In this document: positions 28,790 to 37,798 of the stretch, piece after piece
Numbering within the stretch: position 1 is the stretch's first letter
Layout: every line of letters starts with the position of its first letter
Translations under genes and position numbers: made by a program
NCBI RefSeq assembly: GCF_001580995.1
Contig: NZ_LHZU01000136.1
Span: forward strand, 1 to 64,000
Direction of reading: 5' to 3'
Source of the DNA: Acetobacter senegalensis
GTDB lineage: Bacteria; Pseudomonadota; Alphaproteobacteria; Acetobacterales; Acetobacteraceae
DNA length: 64,000 nucleotides
The notes under the pieces: model-generated
The model's input: the letters and a program-made list of their open reading frames with translations, nothing else
What the model was told of the DNA's origin: nothing
Databases searched by the model: none

Positions 28790-30310
28790 ATGCTAGAGAC
28801 TGCATCTGCAACAGACCGTCCTTATGATCTGCTGATTGTAGGCGGAGGCGTGAACGGAGCTGGGATTGCCCGCGATGCAGTCGGGCGCGGCGCTTCTGTC
28901 CTGCTGGTGGAGCAGGATGATCTGGCCAGCTATACCTCTTCCGCCAGCACAAAACTGATCCACGGTGGCCTGCGCTATCTGGAATACTATGAATTCCGGC
29001 TGGTGCGTGAAGCCCTGACAGAACGTGAGCGTCTGCTGAAAATGGCCCCGCACATCATGTGGCCCATGCGTTTCGTTCTGCCCCATTCCAAACTTGTTCG
29101 TCCTGCGTGGATGCTACGTGCCGGGCTGTTCCTTTACGATCACCTTGCCTCGAACATGACGCTGCCCAAATCCCGCGCCATTGATTTTCGTACCCATTCC
29201 TCTGGGCGTCCACTGAAAGCAGATTACACTAAGGGCTTTGTCTATTCGGACGGTTGGGTTCAGGACAGCCGCCTGGTTGTTCTGAATGCGATGGATGCAG
29301 GCGAACGAGGAGCAGATATCCGCACCCGCACCCGGCTTGTTCACGCTGAACGGGTAAATGGCCTGTGGCAAGCAACGTTGGAAGACCGCACGACCGGAAC
29401 CACCCAGGTGGTGCAGGCCCGCGCGCTTGTAAACGCAGCAGGACCATGGGTTGCCCGGCTTCTTGCTGACACCCTGAAGATCCCTAATTCCAAATCAGTG
29501 CGTCTGGTTAAGGGCAGCCATATCATTGTTCCGCGTGTGTTTGATGGGCCTCAGGCTTACATCTTCCAGAACCCAGACAAACGTATTGTGTTTGCCATTC
29601 CCTATGAACAGAAGTTCACGCTCATCGGCACGACGGATATTCCGTGGAAGGATGCACCAGGACGCGTAGGGATTGCGCCCGATGAAATCACCTATCTCTG
29701 TGAAAGCGTAAATCGCTACTTCAAGACGCAGGTGAAGGAGAGCGATGTCGTGTGGAGCTATGCTGGTCTCCGCCCACTTTATGATGACGCATCTGCCAAT
29801 GCCTCTGCGGTAACACGAGACTATGTTCTGGATCTTGATACCCAGAACGGTGCACCGCTTCTCTCCATCTTTGGCGGCAAAATTACCACTTACCGGAAGC
29901 TTGCCGAACACGCTCTTGAAAAACTGGCACCAGTTCTACCCGCTGTGGCGGGCGCTAGCTGGACGGCAAACGAGGTTCTGCCAGGGGGAGACATGGGTGA
30001 GGGTGGGTTTGACGCCGCCCTTGGACGCCTGCGGCGTGCAGCCCCTTGGCTGGTTCCGTCACTTGCATGGCGTTTGCTGCGTAATTACGGTAGCCGGGCC
30101 TACGAAATTATTGGAGAAGCAAACTCCATGAAAGAGCTCGGCGATGTTCTCGGGGGGGATCTGACCACTCGCGAAGTTGACTATCTGATTGATCGTGAAT
30201 GGGCACGCACTGCAGAAGACGTTCTTTGGCGTCGCAGCAAGTTGGGCCTGCACCTGAACGAGGCAGAAAAAACCAAGGTTGCCGATTACGTGAAGCAGAA
30301 AACTGCTTGA
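28790..30310 (+). CDS. glpD: Aerobic glycerol-3-phosphate dehydrogenase GlpD
   Basis: FAD-dependent, membrane-associated enzyme that oxidises glycerol-3-phosphate to dihydroxyacetone phosphate and feeds electrons to ubiquinone. Start ATG 28790, preceded by GGAAGAG; this gives 506 residues, close to the 501 of E. coli GlpD. The upstream in-frame start at 28733 would place the operator inside the gene. FAD binding is shown by DLLIVGGGVNGAGIARDAVGRG at about residues 12-33, followed by SASTKLIHGGLRYLE; IGTTDIPW, YAGLRPL and FGGKITTYRKLAE mark the family. The C-terminal DAO_C domain (about 385-500) ends in the usual helical segment. Confidence 0.95.
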   Translation: MLETASATDRPYDLLIVGGGVNGAGIARDAVGRGASVLLVEQDDLASYTSSASTKLIHGGLRYLEYYEFRLVREALTERERLLKMAPHIMWPMRFVLPHSKLVRPAWMLRAGLFLYDHLASNMTLPKSRAIDFRTHSSGRPLKADYTKGFVYSDGWVQDSRLVVLNAMDAGERGADIRTRTRLVHAERVNGLWQATLEDRTTGTTQVVQARALVNAAGPWVARLLADTLKIPNSKSVRLVKGSHIIVPRVFDGPQAYIFQNPDKRIVFAIPYEQKFTLIGTTDIPWKDAPGRVGIAPDEITYLCESVNRYFKTQVKESDVVWSYAGLRPLYDDASANASAVTRDYVLDLDTQNGAPLLSIFGGKITTYRKLAEHALEKLAPVLPAVAGASWTANEVLPGGDMGEGGFDAALGRLRRAAPWLVPSLAWRLLRNYGSRAYEIIGEANSMKELGDVLGGDLTTREVDYLIDREWARTAEDVLWRRSKLGLHLNEAEKTKVADYVKQKTA

Positions 30311-30363
30311 CCTGATAGGCAATCCCCTTTCTTTCCCAAGAAAAACAAGAAGACGAGGAAAGT

Positions 30364-31188
30364 ATGACAGGTATGAGCAAGGCTTTCATCGGTGAATTGA
30401 TTGCCGAATGTGTAGCCGTTTTCATTATTATTGTGTTTGGGGATTCCGTAGCGGCGATGTATTCGCTCTACGACCCCAGTCCTTACAAACTCGCCTACTG
30501 GGGAGTGTGTATTGTCTGGGGACTGGGGGTCACGATTGCCATTTATGTGACCGGCGCTGTTTCAGGCACCCACGCCAATCCGGCAGTCACGTTAGCTCTT
30601 GCCTGTTTCCGGGGCTTCTCATGGAAAAAAGTTCTGCCTTATTGGGCAGCCCAGGTCTTGGGTGGTTTTCTGGGAGCCGTTATTGTTTACACCCTCTTTT
30701 CCCCGGTTATTGACCACTATGCTGCTCTTCATCAGATAGACCGCCTCCATGATGGAGCAGGGGCAGGGGTGTTTTTTACGCATCCCGGTGATTTCATCAC
30801 GCCTATGCATGCTTTTGTGGATGAAATCATCCTGACCGCCATGCTGCTTCTCGGCATTTTCGCCGTCACCTGCGAGTACAATACGCAGGCGCCACAGGCA
30901 AATTCTGGCGCCTTGATCATTGGCTTTCTGGTTGCGGCCATTGGTGCCTCAGCAGGGTATCTGGAAGCGTGGGCTATCAACCCGGCCCGTGATTTCGGTC
31001 CGCGCCTGTTCTGTTATTTTGCCGGATGGGGCGGTTCCGCACTCCCATCACCTGGAAACTACTGGTGGGTGCCAATTGCTGGCCCATTGATAGGCGGCGT
31101 TATCGGGGGAGCTTTCTATCAGGGGCTTCTCAAACCTTTCATGCCCTCTTTAAACAAAACCCGTGATTCCAACACGGCTCACGACTAA
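30364..31188 (+). CDS. glpF: Glycerol facilitator GlpF (aquaglyceroporin)
   Basis: Inner membrane channel for glycerol, MIP family, 274 residues. Six membrane helices and two half-helices carry the NPA motifs [10 protein letters not shown] (about residue 70) and [12 protein letters not shown] (about 204). The Asp after the second NPAR marks a glycerol-conducting aquaglyceroporin rather than a water channel. Start ATG 30364 is preceded by GAGGAA. It sits between glpD and glpK with short gaps (53 and 29 bases), so the three genes are one unit under GlpR. The central loop ([17 protein letters not shown]) is somewhat longer than in E. coli GlpF. Confidence 0.95.
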   Translation: MTGMSKAFIGELIAECVAVFIIIVFGDSVAAMYSLYDPSPYKLAYWGVCIVWGLGVTIAIYVTGAVSGTHANPAVTLALACFRGFSWKKVLPYWAAQVLGGFLGAVIVYTLFSPVIDHYAALHQIDRLHDGAGAGVFFTHPGDFITPMHAFVDEIILTAMLLLGIFAVTCEYNTQAPQANSGALIIGFLVAAIGASAGYLEAWAINPARDFGPRLFCYFAGWGGSALPSPGNYWWVPIAGPLIGGVIGGAFYQGLLKPFMPSLNKTRDSNTAHD

Positions 31189-31217
31189 CAAACTCCGATC
31201 AAAGAAGGATAATCTCG

Positions 31218-32717
31218 ATGAGCGCGCAAGACTACGTATTGGCAATTGATCAAGGCACGACCTCAACACGTTCGATCGTATTTGATCGGCATGCTCACGA
31301 GATTTCCAGAGCGCGGCAGGAATTCGCTCAGCATTACCCCAATGCTGGATGGGTGGAGCATTGCCCTGAAGATATCTGGAACGATGTGCTGACCACCTCC
31401 AAGACAGCCGTGGAACAGGCTGGCGGCGCAGCCCGCATTGCGGGCATCGGCATAACAAACCAGCGTGAGACCATTGTTGTCTGGGATCGCGCAACGGGGA
31501 AGCCAATCCACCGCGCCATTGTGTGGCAGGACCGCAGGACGGCTGCAACGTGCCAGAAGCTGAAAGAAGAAGGGGCCGAAACGCTTGTACGTGAGCGGAC
31601 GGGCCTGCTGATCGACCCTTATTTCTCAGCCACCAAACTGGCCTGGATATTGGACAATGTCTCCGGGGCTCGGGCACAGGCCGAGAAAGGAGAACTTGCG
31701 TTCGGCACGATTGATTCTTTCATCCTTTGGCGCCTGACCGGCGGCAAGGTGCATGCCACAGACATCACAAACGCTGCGCGCACATTGCTGTTCAATATTT
31801 ATACCCAACAGTGGGATGACGATCTGCTCCGCCTGTTCCACATTCCAGCCGCCCTTCTGCCGGAAGTAAAAGACAACAGCACTCTCTTCGGCGAAACTGA
31901 TCCTTCTCTTTACGGGCGCGCCATTCCTATTGCCGGTATGGCGGGAGACCAGCAAGCTGCGGTTGTCGGGCAGGCGTGCTTCACTCCTGGCATGGCAAAA
32001 GCAACCTATGGCACCGGCTGTTTCGTTCTGCTGAACACGGGCGAAAAGCCAGTTGTGTCCAAGCACCGGATGCTTACAACCATTGCCTACCGCATTGGCG
32101 GCAAAACGACTTACGCTCTCGAAGGGTCCATTTTTGTAGCCGGTGCCGCTATCAAATGGCTCCGCGATGGGTTGCATCTCATCACGCACGCATCCCAGAC
32201 AGACGACATGGCCACCCGTATCCCCCATAGCCACGGCGTTTATATGGTCCCGGGTTTTGTTGGCCTTGGTGCTCCCCACTGGGACCCAGATGCGCGTGGC
32301 CTGATCTGTGGGCTGACATTGGATGCAACGGCCGCCCACATTGCCCGGGCAGCACTGGAATCCGTAGCCTACCAAACGCTCGATCTAGTGACGGCAATGA
32401 TGCAGGACGGAGGCGGCACGACAGACGCCCTGCGTGTGGATGGCGGTATGTCCGCCAATGACTGGTTCTGTCAGTTTCTGGCAGATATGCTTCAGGTGAA
32501 AGTTGAACGCCCTCACAACGTGGAAACCACGGCACTCGGCGCTGGTTTCCTCGCTGGTCTTGCTACCGGCGTATGGGAAAATGAAGCAACCCTCGCTTCC
32601 GAATGGAAACGCGGCCAACTCTTTGAGCCCTCAATGAACAATGAGCAACGCCGCACAATGATTGCCGGATGGCATCAAGCTGTAAAACGTACTCTCACAA
32701 CTCCTTCACTCGGCTGA
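31218..32717 (+). CDS. glpK: Glycerol kinase
   Basis: Phosphorylates glycerol to glycerol-3-phosphate with ATP, trapping it after entry through GlpF. The product has 499 residues, the usual FGGY-family length. Phosphate loop [17 protein letters not shown] lies at the N-terminus, and the glycerol-binding region has [16 protein letters not shown] and [15 protein letters not shown]. The C-terminal half has [26 protein letters not shown] and [20 protein letters not shown] 31218 has GAAGGA nine bases upstream. A bidirectional terminator closes the glp unit. Confidence 0.97.
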   Translation: MSAQDYVLAIDQGTTSTRSIVFDRHAHEISRARQEFAQHYPNAGWVEHCPEDIWNDVLTTSKTAVEQAGGAARIAGIGITNQRETIVVWDRATGKPIHRAIVWQDRRTAATCQKLKEEGAETLVRERTGLLIDPYFSATKLAWILDNVSGARAQAEKGELAFGTIDSFILWRLTGGKVHATDITNAARTLLFNIYTQQWDDDLLRLFHIPAALLPEVKDNSTLFGETDPSLYGRAIPIAGMAGDQQAAVVGQACFTPGMAKATYGTGCFVLLNTGEKPVVSKHRMLTTIAYRIGGKTTYALEGSIFVAGAAIKWLRDGLHLITHASQTDDMATRIPHSHGVYMVPGFVGLGAPHWDPDARGLICGLTLDATAAHIARAALESVAYQTLDLVTAMMQDGGGTTDALRVDGGMSANDWFCQFLADMLQVKVERPHNVETTALGAGFLAGLATGVWENEATLASEWKRGQLFEPSMNNEQRRTMIAGWHQAVKRTLTTPSLG

Positions 32718-32727
32718 ACGCCAGCGC

Positions 32728-32760
32728 TTTTTTCCTCCTCAGAACAAGGGGAGGAAAAAA
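32728..32760. terminator. Bidirectional terminator between glpK and the copper-chaperone-like gene
   Basis: TTTTTTCCTCC (32728-32738) pairs perfectly with GGAGGAAAAAA (32750-32760) around an 11-base loop. With A-tract and T-tract on either side it can stop transcripts from both convergent genes. Confidence 0.8.
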
Positions 32761-32772
32761 CACTGCTGCCTT

Positions 32773-33270
32773 TCACTCCGTAGCTTTTCCTTGATCGACC
32801 GCCACCGTTACGTCCTTGGATGACCCTCCAAGGAAAGAAAAGGTGAACGTCGCGTTCTGTCCCGCCTTGAGAGCGGGGTCTGGATCAAGGCATAAAAGAT
32901 GATAGCCACCATGAGGAAACACGAGCGTCGTATTGGCAGGCAGGGAAAGGTGAGTGAAAAGAGAAAGTGTGCCCGAGGTACTTTCCTGATCAGAATGATG
33001 GCCTACCAGCGTCCGGCATGAAGCGGATGAGACGTTCGTAACCAGATGCGCATTTTCACCTTTGTTTGTAAGCGTGAAATACAGCGCATAAACATGCCCG
33101 GCAGGCCGGACAAGTTGCATACTGACGTTTGTAATCTCAATATCTTTCTGGGCATTTTCCTGCCCCGGAATTGACTTACCCGGATCCCTGTCCTCAGCAT
33201 GAGCTGGGGTATGAACCAGCAGTCCGGCGAGTAACGCAGGCAAGATGCCGAGATGGGCGTGAAGTTTCAT
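32773..33270 (-). CDS. PCu(A)C-like periplasmic copper chaperone homologue with altered ligands
   Basis: Secreted protein of 165 residues: a Sec signal peptide MKLHAHLGILPALLAGLLVH ends at AHA (about residue 26). The mature part has the cupredoxin-like fold signature of the PCu(A)C/DUF461 family: AGHVYALYFTLTNKGENAHLV, a central VGHH and the PHGGYHLLCL loop, which corresponds to the usual PGGYHxML. Classic family members hold Cu(I) with two His and two Met (H-M...M...H-x-M). Here the Met positions are Leu or Cys, and the conserved domain holds no methionine beyond one outside the motif. It may bind copper differently through His/Cys, or not at all. It is convergent with glpK and divergent from nrdR. 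Confidence 0.75.
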   Translation of the reverse strand: MKLHAHLGILPALLAGLLVHTPAHAEDRDPGKSIPGQENAQKDIEITNVSMQLVRPAGHVYALYFTLTNKGENAHLVTNVSSASCRTLVGHHSDQESTSGTLSLFTHLSLPANTTLVFPHGGYHLLCLDPDPALKAGQNATFTFSFLGGSSKDVTVAVDQGKATE

Positions 33271-33412
33271 CGTGACTCCGGTGTTTTTAGCCTCGTATCA
33301 GTATATACTGCCAAGGCAGATCGAGCATGTTGCGAACACTATACCGCAATCCTGTTGGTCTGTAAGAAGGTTCTGCTACGGGAGCCAGCCAGTTTGAGAG
33401 GCCAGATTACCA

Positions 33413-33889
33413 ATGCGTTGCCCATTTTGCGGGAACCCGGACAGCCAGGTCAAAGATAGCCGCCCGAATGAAGAGGGTTCTGCCATACGCCGCCGCAGAG
33501 CCTGCCTTTCGTGCGGCCAACGCTTTACAACCGTTGAACGTGTGCAATTGCGAGATCTGGTTGTGGTTAAAGCAAACGGAAGGCGTGCCCCGTTTGAAAG
33601 AGAAAAGCTGGCACGGTCCATCCGCATTGCTCTACGCAAACGACCTCTACCTGAAACAAGAATCGAACAGATTGTCAGCGGGCTGGTCAGACAGCTTGAA
33701 GCCTCGGGTGAAACTGAAGTGCCTTCCTCGCGTATAGGTAAGCTTGCCATGGAGGTGCTCAAGGAAGTGGATACGGTCGGCTATGTCCGTTTTGCCAGCG
33801 TGTACAGAGATTTCACGGAAGCAAAGGATTTCTCCGAAATTCTGACGTCAATGGACGTTTCCGATGCTGACAATCAGGAAAAAGACTAG
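33413..33889 (+). CDS. nrdR: Transcriptional repressor NrdR
   Basis: Represses ribonucleotide reductase genes in response to dATP/ATP. The product has 158 residues, standard length. The N-terminal zinc ribbon has MRCPFCG and CLSCGQRF (Cys3, Cys6, Cys31, Cys34), and the ATP-cone covers about residues 48-138 ([32 protein letters not shown]). The start ATG 33413 is fixed by the MRCPFC N-terminus, although only GAGAGG serves as ribosome site. nusB follows 62 bases downstream; glyA and ribD, frequent neighbours elsewhere, are absent. No NrdR box pair is seen in front of the gene. Confidence 0.96.
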   Translation: MRCPFCGNPDSQVKDSRPNEEGSAIRRRRACLSCGQRFTTVERVQLRDLVVVKANGRRAPFEREKLARSIRIALRKRPLPETRIEQIVSGLVRQLEASGETEVPSSRIGKLAMEVLKEVDTVGYVRFASVYRDFTEAKDFSEILTSMDVSDADNQEKD

Positions 33890-33951
33890 ACCTTGAGCCA
33901 TAAAGGCGTCATGAAACCCCGCTCCCTCAACAGGGCACGCAGGAGACAGGG

Positions 33952-34485
33952 ATGACAGAGCTGCAAGACCAACCAGAACTTAAGGGAGCGCAACGACCGC
34001 GTACGGCGGCTCGGGTGGCGGCTGTTCAAGCACTTTTCCAGATTGAACAGAACGAAGATCGCGCGGAAAGTGTCGTTCAGCAGTTCATGGTACATCGCTT
34101 CGGCACAACGCTGAACAACGATTCCTACGAGGAAGGCTATGTGCCAGAGCCTGATACACGCCTCTTTGTCTCTGTGGTGAAAGAAGCGGTCTCCCACCGG
34201 AGCCTTATTCTGGACCAACTGGCCGCAACCTTGCCTGCAACATGGCCAGTTACCCGTCTTGACCCAGTTTTACGCGCGCTCTTCATGGCCGCTCTTGGCG
34301 AAGCGCTGGCAGGGGAGGTTCCTGCGAGTGTGATCATCAATGAGTATATGGATATCGCCCACGGCTTTTTTTCCGGCGATGAACCCAAACTGGTGAACGG
34401 CGTGCTGGACACCGCTATAAAACAGCTCACTTCGACCGAAAAGAACCAGCGTCCGTCTGAAGCTGAGGACAACAAAGCTGACTAA
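33952..34485 (+). CDS. nusB: Transcription antitermination factor NusB
   Basis: RNA-binding helical protein that with NusE (S10) forms the rRNA antitermination complex on boxA. The product has 177 residues; the core begins at TAARVAAVQALFQIEQNE (about residue 19) and runs to the conserved EYMDIAHGFFSGDEPKLVNGVLD near the end. An N-terminal tail of about 18 and a C-terminal tail of about 20 polar residues extend it. ATG 33952 is preceded by AGGAGACAGGG. thiL overlaps its end by eight bases if the CTG start proposed for thiL is right. Confidence 0.95.
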   Translation: MTELQDQPELKGAQRPRTAARVAAVQALFQIEQNEDRAESVVQQFMVHRFGTTLNNDSYEEGYVPEPDTRLFVSVVKEAVSHRSLILDQLAATLPATWPVTRLDPVLRALFMAALGEALAGEVPASVIINEYMDIAHGFFSGDEPKLVNGVLDTAIKQLTSTEKNQRPSEAEDNKAD

Positions 34486-35443
34486 TCTTCCGCCGGAATT
34501 TACGTTTATCCGTCGACATTTCTCCGATCTGGCAGGCCCCGGCGCACTTGGCCTGACAGATGATGCCGCCGTTTTTACGCCACCACCCGGTCGTGACCTC
34601 GTGATAGCGGCCGATGCAATGGTCGAAAATGTACATTTTCTGCCGGATGATCCGGCAGAAACCATTGGCCGCAAGCTTCTCCGTTGCAATCTGTCTGATC
34701 TCGCAGCAATGGGCGCTCGCCCTGAAGGCTGGCTTCTCACCGTCGCGCGTCCACCCTCCATAGAAGACAAATGGTTTGAAGGATTCTGCCGAGGGATCAA
34801 AGAGGACCAGACCCTTTTCAACCTAAGTCTGCTTGGAGGAGACACAACATCCACCTCTGGGCCGTTGGTTCTCTCCCTCACCATTCTGGGGTCCGTCCCC
34901 CCCAGACATGCCATAAAGCGTCAGGGTATTCGGGCTGGAGATGGTCTCTGGGTTACCGGCACCATAGGAGACGGCGCTTTGGGGTTGCGAGCCTTGCAAG
35001 GCATTATTGACGATCCTTCAGGCTATCTTGCTTACCGTTACCGCATGCCCCAACCAAGAGTGGGAGCTCCACTCTATGGTCTGGCCTCAGGAGCGATGGA
35101 TGTCTCAGATGGTCTGCTACAGGATGCAGGCCACCTTGCTAGAGAAAATGCTCTTGGGGTCACGGTCTATGCGGCTGATGTCCCATTCTCTCGTGCCGCC
35201 CTTGAGTGCGGGCCAGAATGGCTGGAAACATGCCTGACTGGTGGCGATGACTACGAACTTCTTTTCGCTGTGCCTCCAGATAAGGAAAAAGCTCTTTTAC
35301 AGTCTCCCTTCTTAGAGACCGTGGAGGGGGCCATTCCTGTCACACGCATTGGAGTTTTTCATAATAAAAGTGATGGCGTCACTGTAATTGACAAGAATGA
35401 AAAAATACTCTCATTCAAAAAATTCGGCTGGAGCCATTTCTAG
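34478..35443 (+). CDS. thiL: Thiamine-monophosphate kinase ThiL, apparent CTG start
   Basis: Phosphorylates thiamine monophosphate to thiamine pyrophosphate. The frame contains the whole ThiL N-terminus: EFTFIRRHFSDLAGPGALGL followed by TDDAAVF, the Mg-ATP motif needed for catalysis. That part lies upstream of the first usual start (GTG 34601), and the frame is open back to a TAA at 34418 without any ATG, GTG or TTG. GAGGAC (34465-34470) stands seven bases before CTG 34478, so I take CTG as start (321 residues; E. coli ThiL has 325). It would overlap the nusB stop by eight bases. Later motifs include LLGGDTTST, VTGTIGDGALGL, AMDVSDGLLQD and GGDDYELLF. A sequence error hiding an ATG is the alternative. 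Confidence 0.9.
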   Translation: MTNLPPEFTFIRRHFSDLAGPGALGLTDDAAVFTPPPGRDLVIAADAMVENVHFLPDDPAETIGRKLLRCNLSDLAAMGARPEGWLLTVARPPSIEDKWFEGFCRGIKEDQTLFNLSLLGGDTTSTSGPLVLSLTILGSVPPRHAIKRQGIRAGDGLWVTGTIGDGALGLRALQGIIDDPSGYLAYRYRMPQPRVGAPLYGLASGAMDVSDGLLQDAGHLARENALGVTVYAADVPFSRAALECGPEWLETCLTGGDDYELLFAVPPDKEKALLQSPFLETVEGAIPVTRIGVFHNKSDGVTVIDKNEKILSFKKFGWSHF

Positions 35444-35488
35444 AAATAATAAATTCAAACAATCACAATATATTAATTTTTATAGTGT

Positions 35489-35533
35489 AAAAAAGTTTCC
35501 CACAACATATATCATGATCGGAAAAACTTTTTA
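35489..35533. terminator. Bidirectional terminator between thiL and the GNAT-like gene
   Basis: AAAAAAGTTTCC (35489-35500) and GGAAAAACTTTTT (35520-35532) form a stem with a two-base bulge and A/T tracts on both sides. It lies in an AT-rich gap between convergent genes. Confidence 0.65.
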
Positions 35534-35584
35534 TACACACGGCGCTAGACTAAAATATTCAGGATAACTTGATCCCCCCACCAT

Positions 35585-36730
35585 TCAGGAAATATTTTTT
35601 TCATACATACGATGTTTTTTGTAGGGCGTTGGCACAATACGCTCAATCAGATTGCGTATCCCGACGTTTGTTTCCAGAACCCATCCCAACTCAATTAATC
35701 GGTAAGGCAATACACGCCCCCGCTGCATCAACTCATCAATCAATAGGGCAGGGATAATGGCGCTTAATGCCGTTCCGGCAAGTTTCTTTTTCACCCCCAG
35801 CAGAATGACCCGCGCTGAATGAAAATCATGCGCTAAGATACGTGAGCCCAGCTTGACCCATCCCAGCGGGGAGGGGGCTCCGTTCAGATCTCCACTGATG
35901 TCAAAAATATTGGGAACAACCAGAGCTATGGCAACAGGTTCACCCTCAAACTCAACCAGAACATATTGCTCCGGTTTCAGTACCGGTTTGAGTGATGCCA
36001 AAAGAGCTTGCACTTCATCACGGGTAATCGGCACATTTCCCCATGTTCCGGCCCATGCATCGTTATAGATATCTCTAAGGATATCTGCATCTTCAATAAT
36101 ATGATCCTTGCGTAACCCGCGCACTGTTACCGCACCCAGCCGGGCACGTAGATTGGCAGGAACACGGTTGGCACGCTCTGCCACGGGGCTAACCTCCATC
36201 CGATAGGACAGAAGATCCATCGCCTTGGCAAAGCCCGCGCGCTCGATAGCAGGACCAAGTGTTTCCGGATGCCACCCAGTGCCAACCATAGGGGGTTCCA
36301 TTTGTCCCTCGATCATGGTGCCAGACTCACCATGATAGTTCAGCGTCCACGGCCCCCGAATGCGCTCTATGCCTTGCAGGCGCAACCAGTCCGTTGCGGC
36401 ATCCAACAATGGTTTGACGCATTCCGTTTCCACGGCGTCCAAGGCGCCGAAGAAACCGGTCCGGGGCCCATCCTGCTCCAACGCCAAACGGTCAATCTGA
36501 GCCGAAATACGTCCAATCGGCTTTCCGTTACGCCAAGCCAAAAAGTAACATGCGGTGCCATGCTCAAAAAAACGTGAGCGTTTGGGATGAAGCATTCCTT
36601 TCTGCTCCATATCCAAAGGCGGCACATAACTTGGCAAGCCGCTATACAAAAGGCGGGGCAGCCGGATAAATAGCGCAAGCTGACGCGTACCCGAAACGGG
36701 GGATACGACAATCTGGTCAGAATTAGTCAT
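35585..36730 (-). CDS. GNAT-like conserved protein
   Basis: A 381-residue cytoplasmic protein with no signal peptide or membrane helix. It belongs to a conserved alphaproteobacterial group annotated as N-acetyltransferase (sometimes misleadingly dATP pyrophosphohydrolase). Typical blocks are RLPRLLYSGLPSYVPPLDME, FFEHGTACYFLAWRNGKPIGRISAQID, IRGPWTLNYHGESGTMIEG and DIYNDAWAGTWGNVPIT. The first half resembles a GNAT fold (GRISAQID as beta-4, ATDWLRLQGIERIRG as the acetyl-CoA helix and strand). A second GNAT-like half follows (VLVEFEGEPVAIALVVPN). The substrate is unknown. It is divergent from the dehydrogenase at 36803. Confidence 0.7.
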   Translation of the reverse strand: MTNSDQIVVSPVSGTRQLALFIRLPRLLYSGLPSYVPPLDMEQKGMLHPKRSRFFEHGTACYFLAWRNGKPIGRISAQIDRLALEQDGPRTGFFGALDAVETECVKPLLDAATDWLRLQGIERIRGPWTLNYHGESGTMIEGQMEPPMVGTGWHPETLGPAIERAGFAKAMDLLSYRMEVSPVAERANRVPANLRARLGAVTVRGLRKDHIIEDADILRDIYNDAWAGTWGNVPITRDEVQALLASLKPVLKPEQYVLVEFEGEPVAIALVVPNIFDISGDLNGAPSPLGWVKLGSRILAHDFHSARVILLGVKKKLAGTALSAIIPALLIDELMQRGRVLPYRLIELGWVLETNVGIRNLIERIVPTPYKKHRMYEKNIS

Positions 36731-36802
36731 CGGTGCTCCATCAACTGCGCCTTCAAACCGAAAGGTGATGCCTCATTCCGACCGAATGGAAAAGGGGGAA
36801 GT

Positions 36803-37609
36803 GTGAACCAGGTTCATACCAAGCACTCTGAATTGCGCTCGATTCTGATTACCGGCGCTACTGGTGGCATAGGAATAGAACTCGCCAGACGCTACGCAAG
36901 ACCTGGCCGAACGCTGATTTTATGGGGCCGAAACGCAGAACGCCTCCAGCGATTGGCCACACTCTGCTGTGCGCGAGGAGCTGCCGTTGTTACAAGACAG
37001 ATCGACTTGGTTGACGGCAAGGCAGCCTTAGCTGCATTACGGGAAGACGATACCAAACACCCACTAGACCTTGTTGTTTTGGGCGCAGGCCTGTCAGACA
37101 TCCAACCTGCGGGCCAACTGACAGAAGATCCTGAAAAGGTTTTGGACCTCTGCCTGGTCAATTTTACCATTCCAGCAACGCTGGCCACTGCTGCTGCTGA
37201 ACGCATGATAGCAAGGGGAGGAGGGAAAATCGCTCTGATCGGCTCTGTCGCAGGGTTCTACGAACTTCCTTTTGCTGCGTCCTACAGCAGTTCAAAAGCC
37301 GGGCTCGCTCAATTTGCCGAAGCCGCCAACTTAGGGTGGTCCAGACATAACGTCCGCATCACGCTCATTGTGCCGGGATTTGTCGATACGCCGATGAGTC
37401 AGCGCCTTGAGGGAGAACGTCCCTTTCTTGTCTCTGCCGGTAGTGCAGCCCGCCGCATCATGCGCGCCATCAAAATGGGAAAAAAAGAGTATATTTTCCC
37501 GTGGCAGTTCCGCGTATTACGTGTCGTGGAACGCCTCGTGCCGCATTTTCTTCGGGCACGTATCTTGCTTAGTCTGAAAGCTGGACAAAAACCGGCAAAA
37601 AACTCCTAA
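36803..37609 (+). CDS. Short-chain dehydrogenase/reductase
   Basis: Classical SDR of 268 residues. Nucleotide-binding motif ITGATGGIGIELARRYA at about residues 16-32, VLGAGLSD in place of NNAG, and the catalytic Ser of LIGSVAGFYELPFAASYSSSKAGL with Tyr and Lys in Y-S-S-S-K. After the Rossmann part comes VPGFVDTPMS. The C-terminal region (KEYIFPWQFRVLRVVERLVPHF) is basic and hydrophobic and could lie on the membrane. Substrate unknown. The start is GTG 36803 behind AAGGGGG; a good ribosome site. The gene is divergent from the GNAT-like gene and closed by a terminator. Confidence 0.82.
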   Translation: MNQVHTKHSELRSILITGATGGIGIELARRYARPGRTLILWGRNAERLQRLATLCCARGAAVVTRQIDLVDGKAALAALREDDTKHPLDLVVLGAGLSDIQPAGQLTEDPEKVLDLCLVNFTIPATLATAAAERMIARGGGKIALIGSVAGFYELPFAASYSSSKAGLAQFAEAANLGWSRHNVRITLIVPGFVDTPMSQRLEGERPFLVSAGSAARRIMRAIKMGKKEYIFPWQFRVLRVVERLVPHFLRARILLSLKAGQKPAKNS

Positions 37610-37613
37610 GAAG

Positions 37614-37647
37614 AAATACCTTTCTTCCTTCTGAAGAAGGGTATTTT
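37614..37647 (+). terminator. Terminator behind the SDR gene
   Basis: AAATACC (37614-37620) and GGTATTT (37640-37646) form the outer stem, with CTTC/GAAG inside. Only four T follow, so strength is moderate. Confidence 0.6.
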
Positions 37648-37671
37648 GCCAATTTTCAAGGAGAACCACCG

Positions 37672-37715
37672 CACTCTTTTTCTCAAAAAGAGTGGTCTCC
37701 AGTTAGAAACTGGAG
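37672..37715 (-). terminator. Two stem-loops at the 3' end of tRNA-Cys
   Basis: Reading from the tRNA, CTCCAGTT pairs with AACTGGAG around three bases (37697-37715) and includes the last bases of the tRNA. Then CACTCTTTTT pairs perfectly with AAAAAGAGTG around three bases (37672-37694). The second hairpin probably ends the tRNA transcript although no T-run follows it; the first may compete with folding of the acceptor end in the precursor. Confidence 0.5.
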
Positions 37716-37784
37716 GTCCGGGCGGGAATCGAACCCACGTACGCGGATTTGCAGTCCGCTGCATCACCATTCTGCCACCGGACC
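37711..37784 (-). tRNA. tRNA-Cys (anticodon GCA)
   Basis: On the minus strand the acceptor GGTCCGG pairs with CCGGACC, the anticodon stem GCGGA/TCCGC carries the loop CTGCAAA with anticodon GCA, and the T-arm reads GTGGG-TTCGATT-CCCGC. The discriminator is T (U), an identity element of tRNA-Cys, and CCA is encoded. It is 74 bases including CCA. Confidence 0.97.
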
Positions 37785-37798
37785 AGTGACGTGAGAGC

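Noticed and set aside
34601-35443. thiL starting at GTG 34601
   Set aside because: This would remove the conserved N-terminus and TDDAAVF ATP motif that are present in the same open frame upstream.
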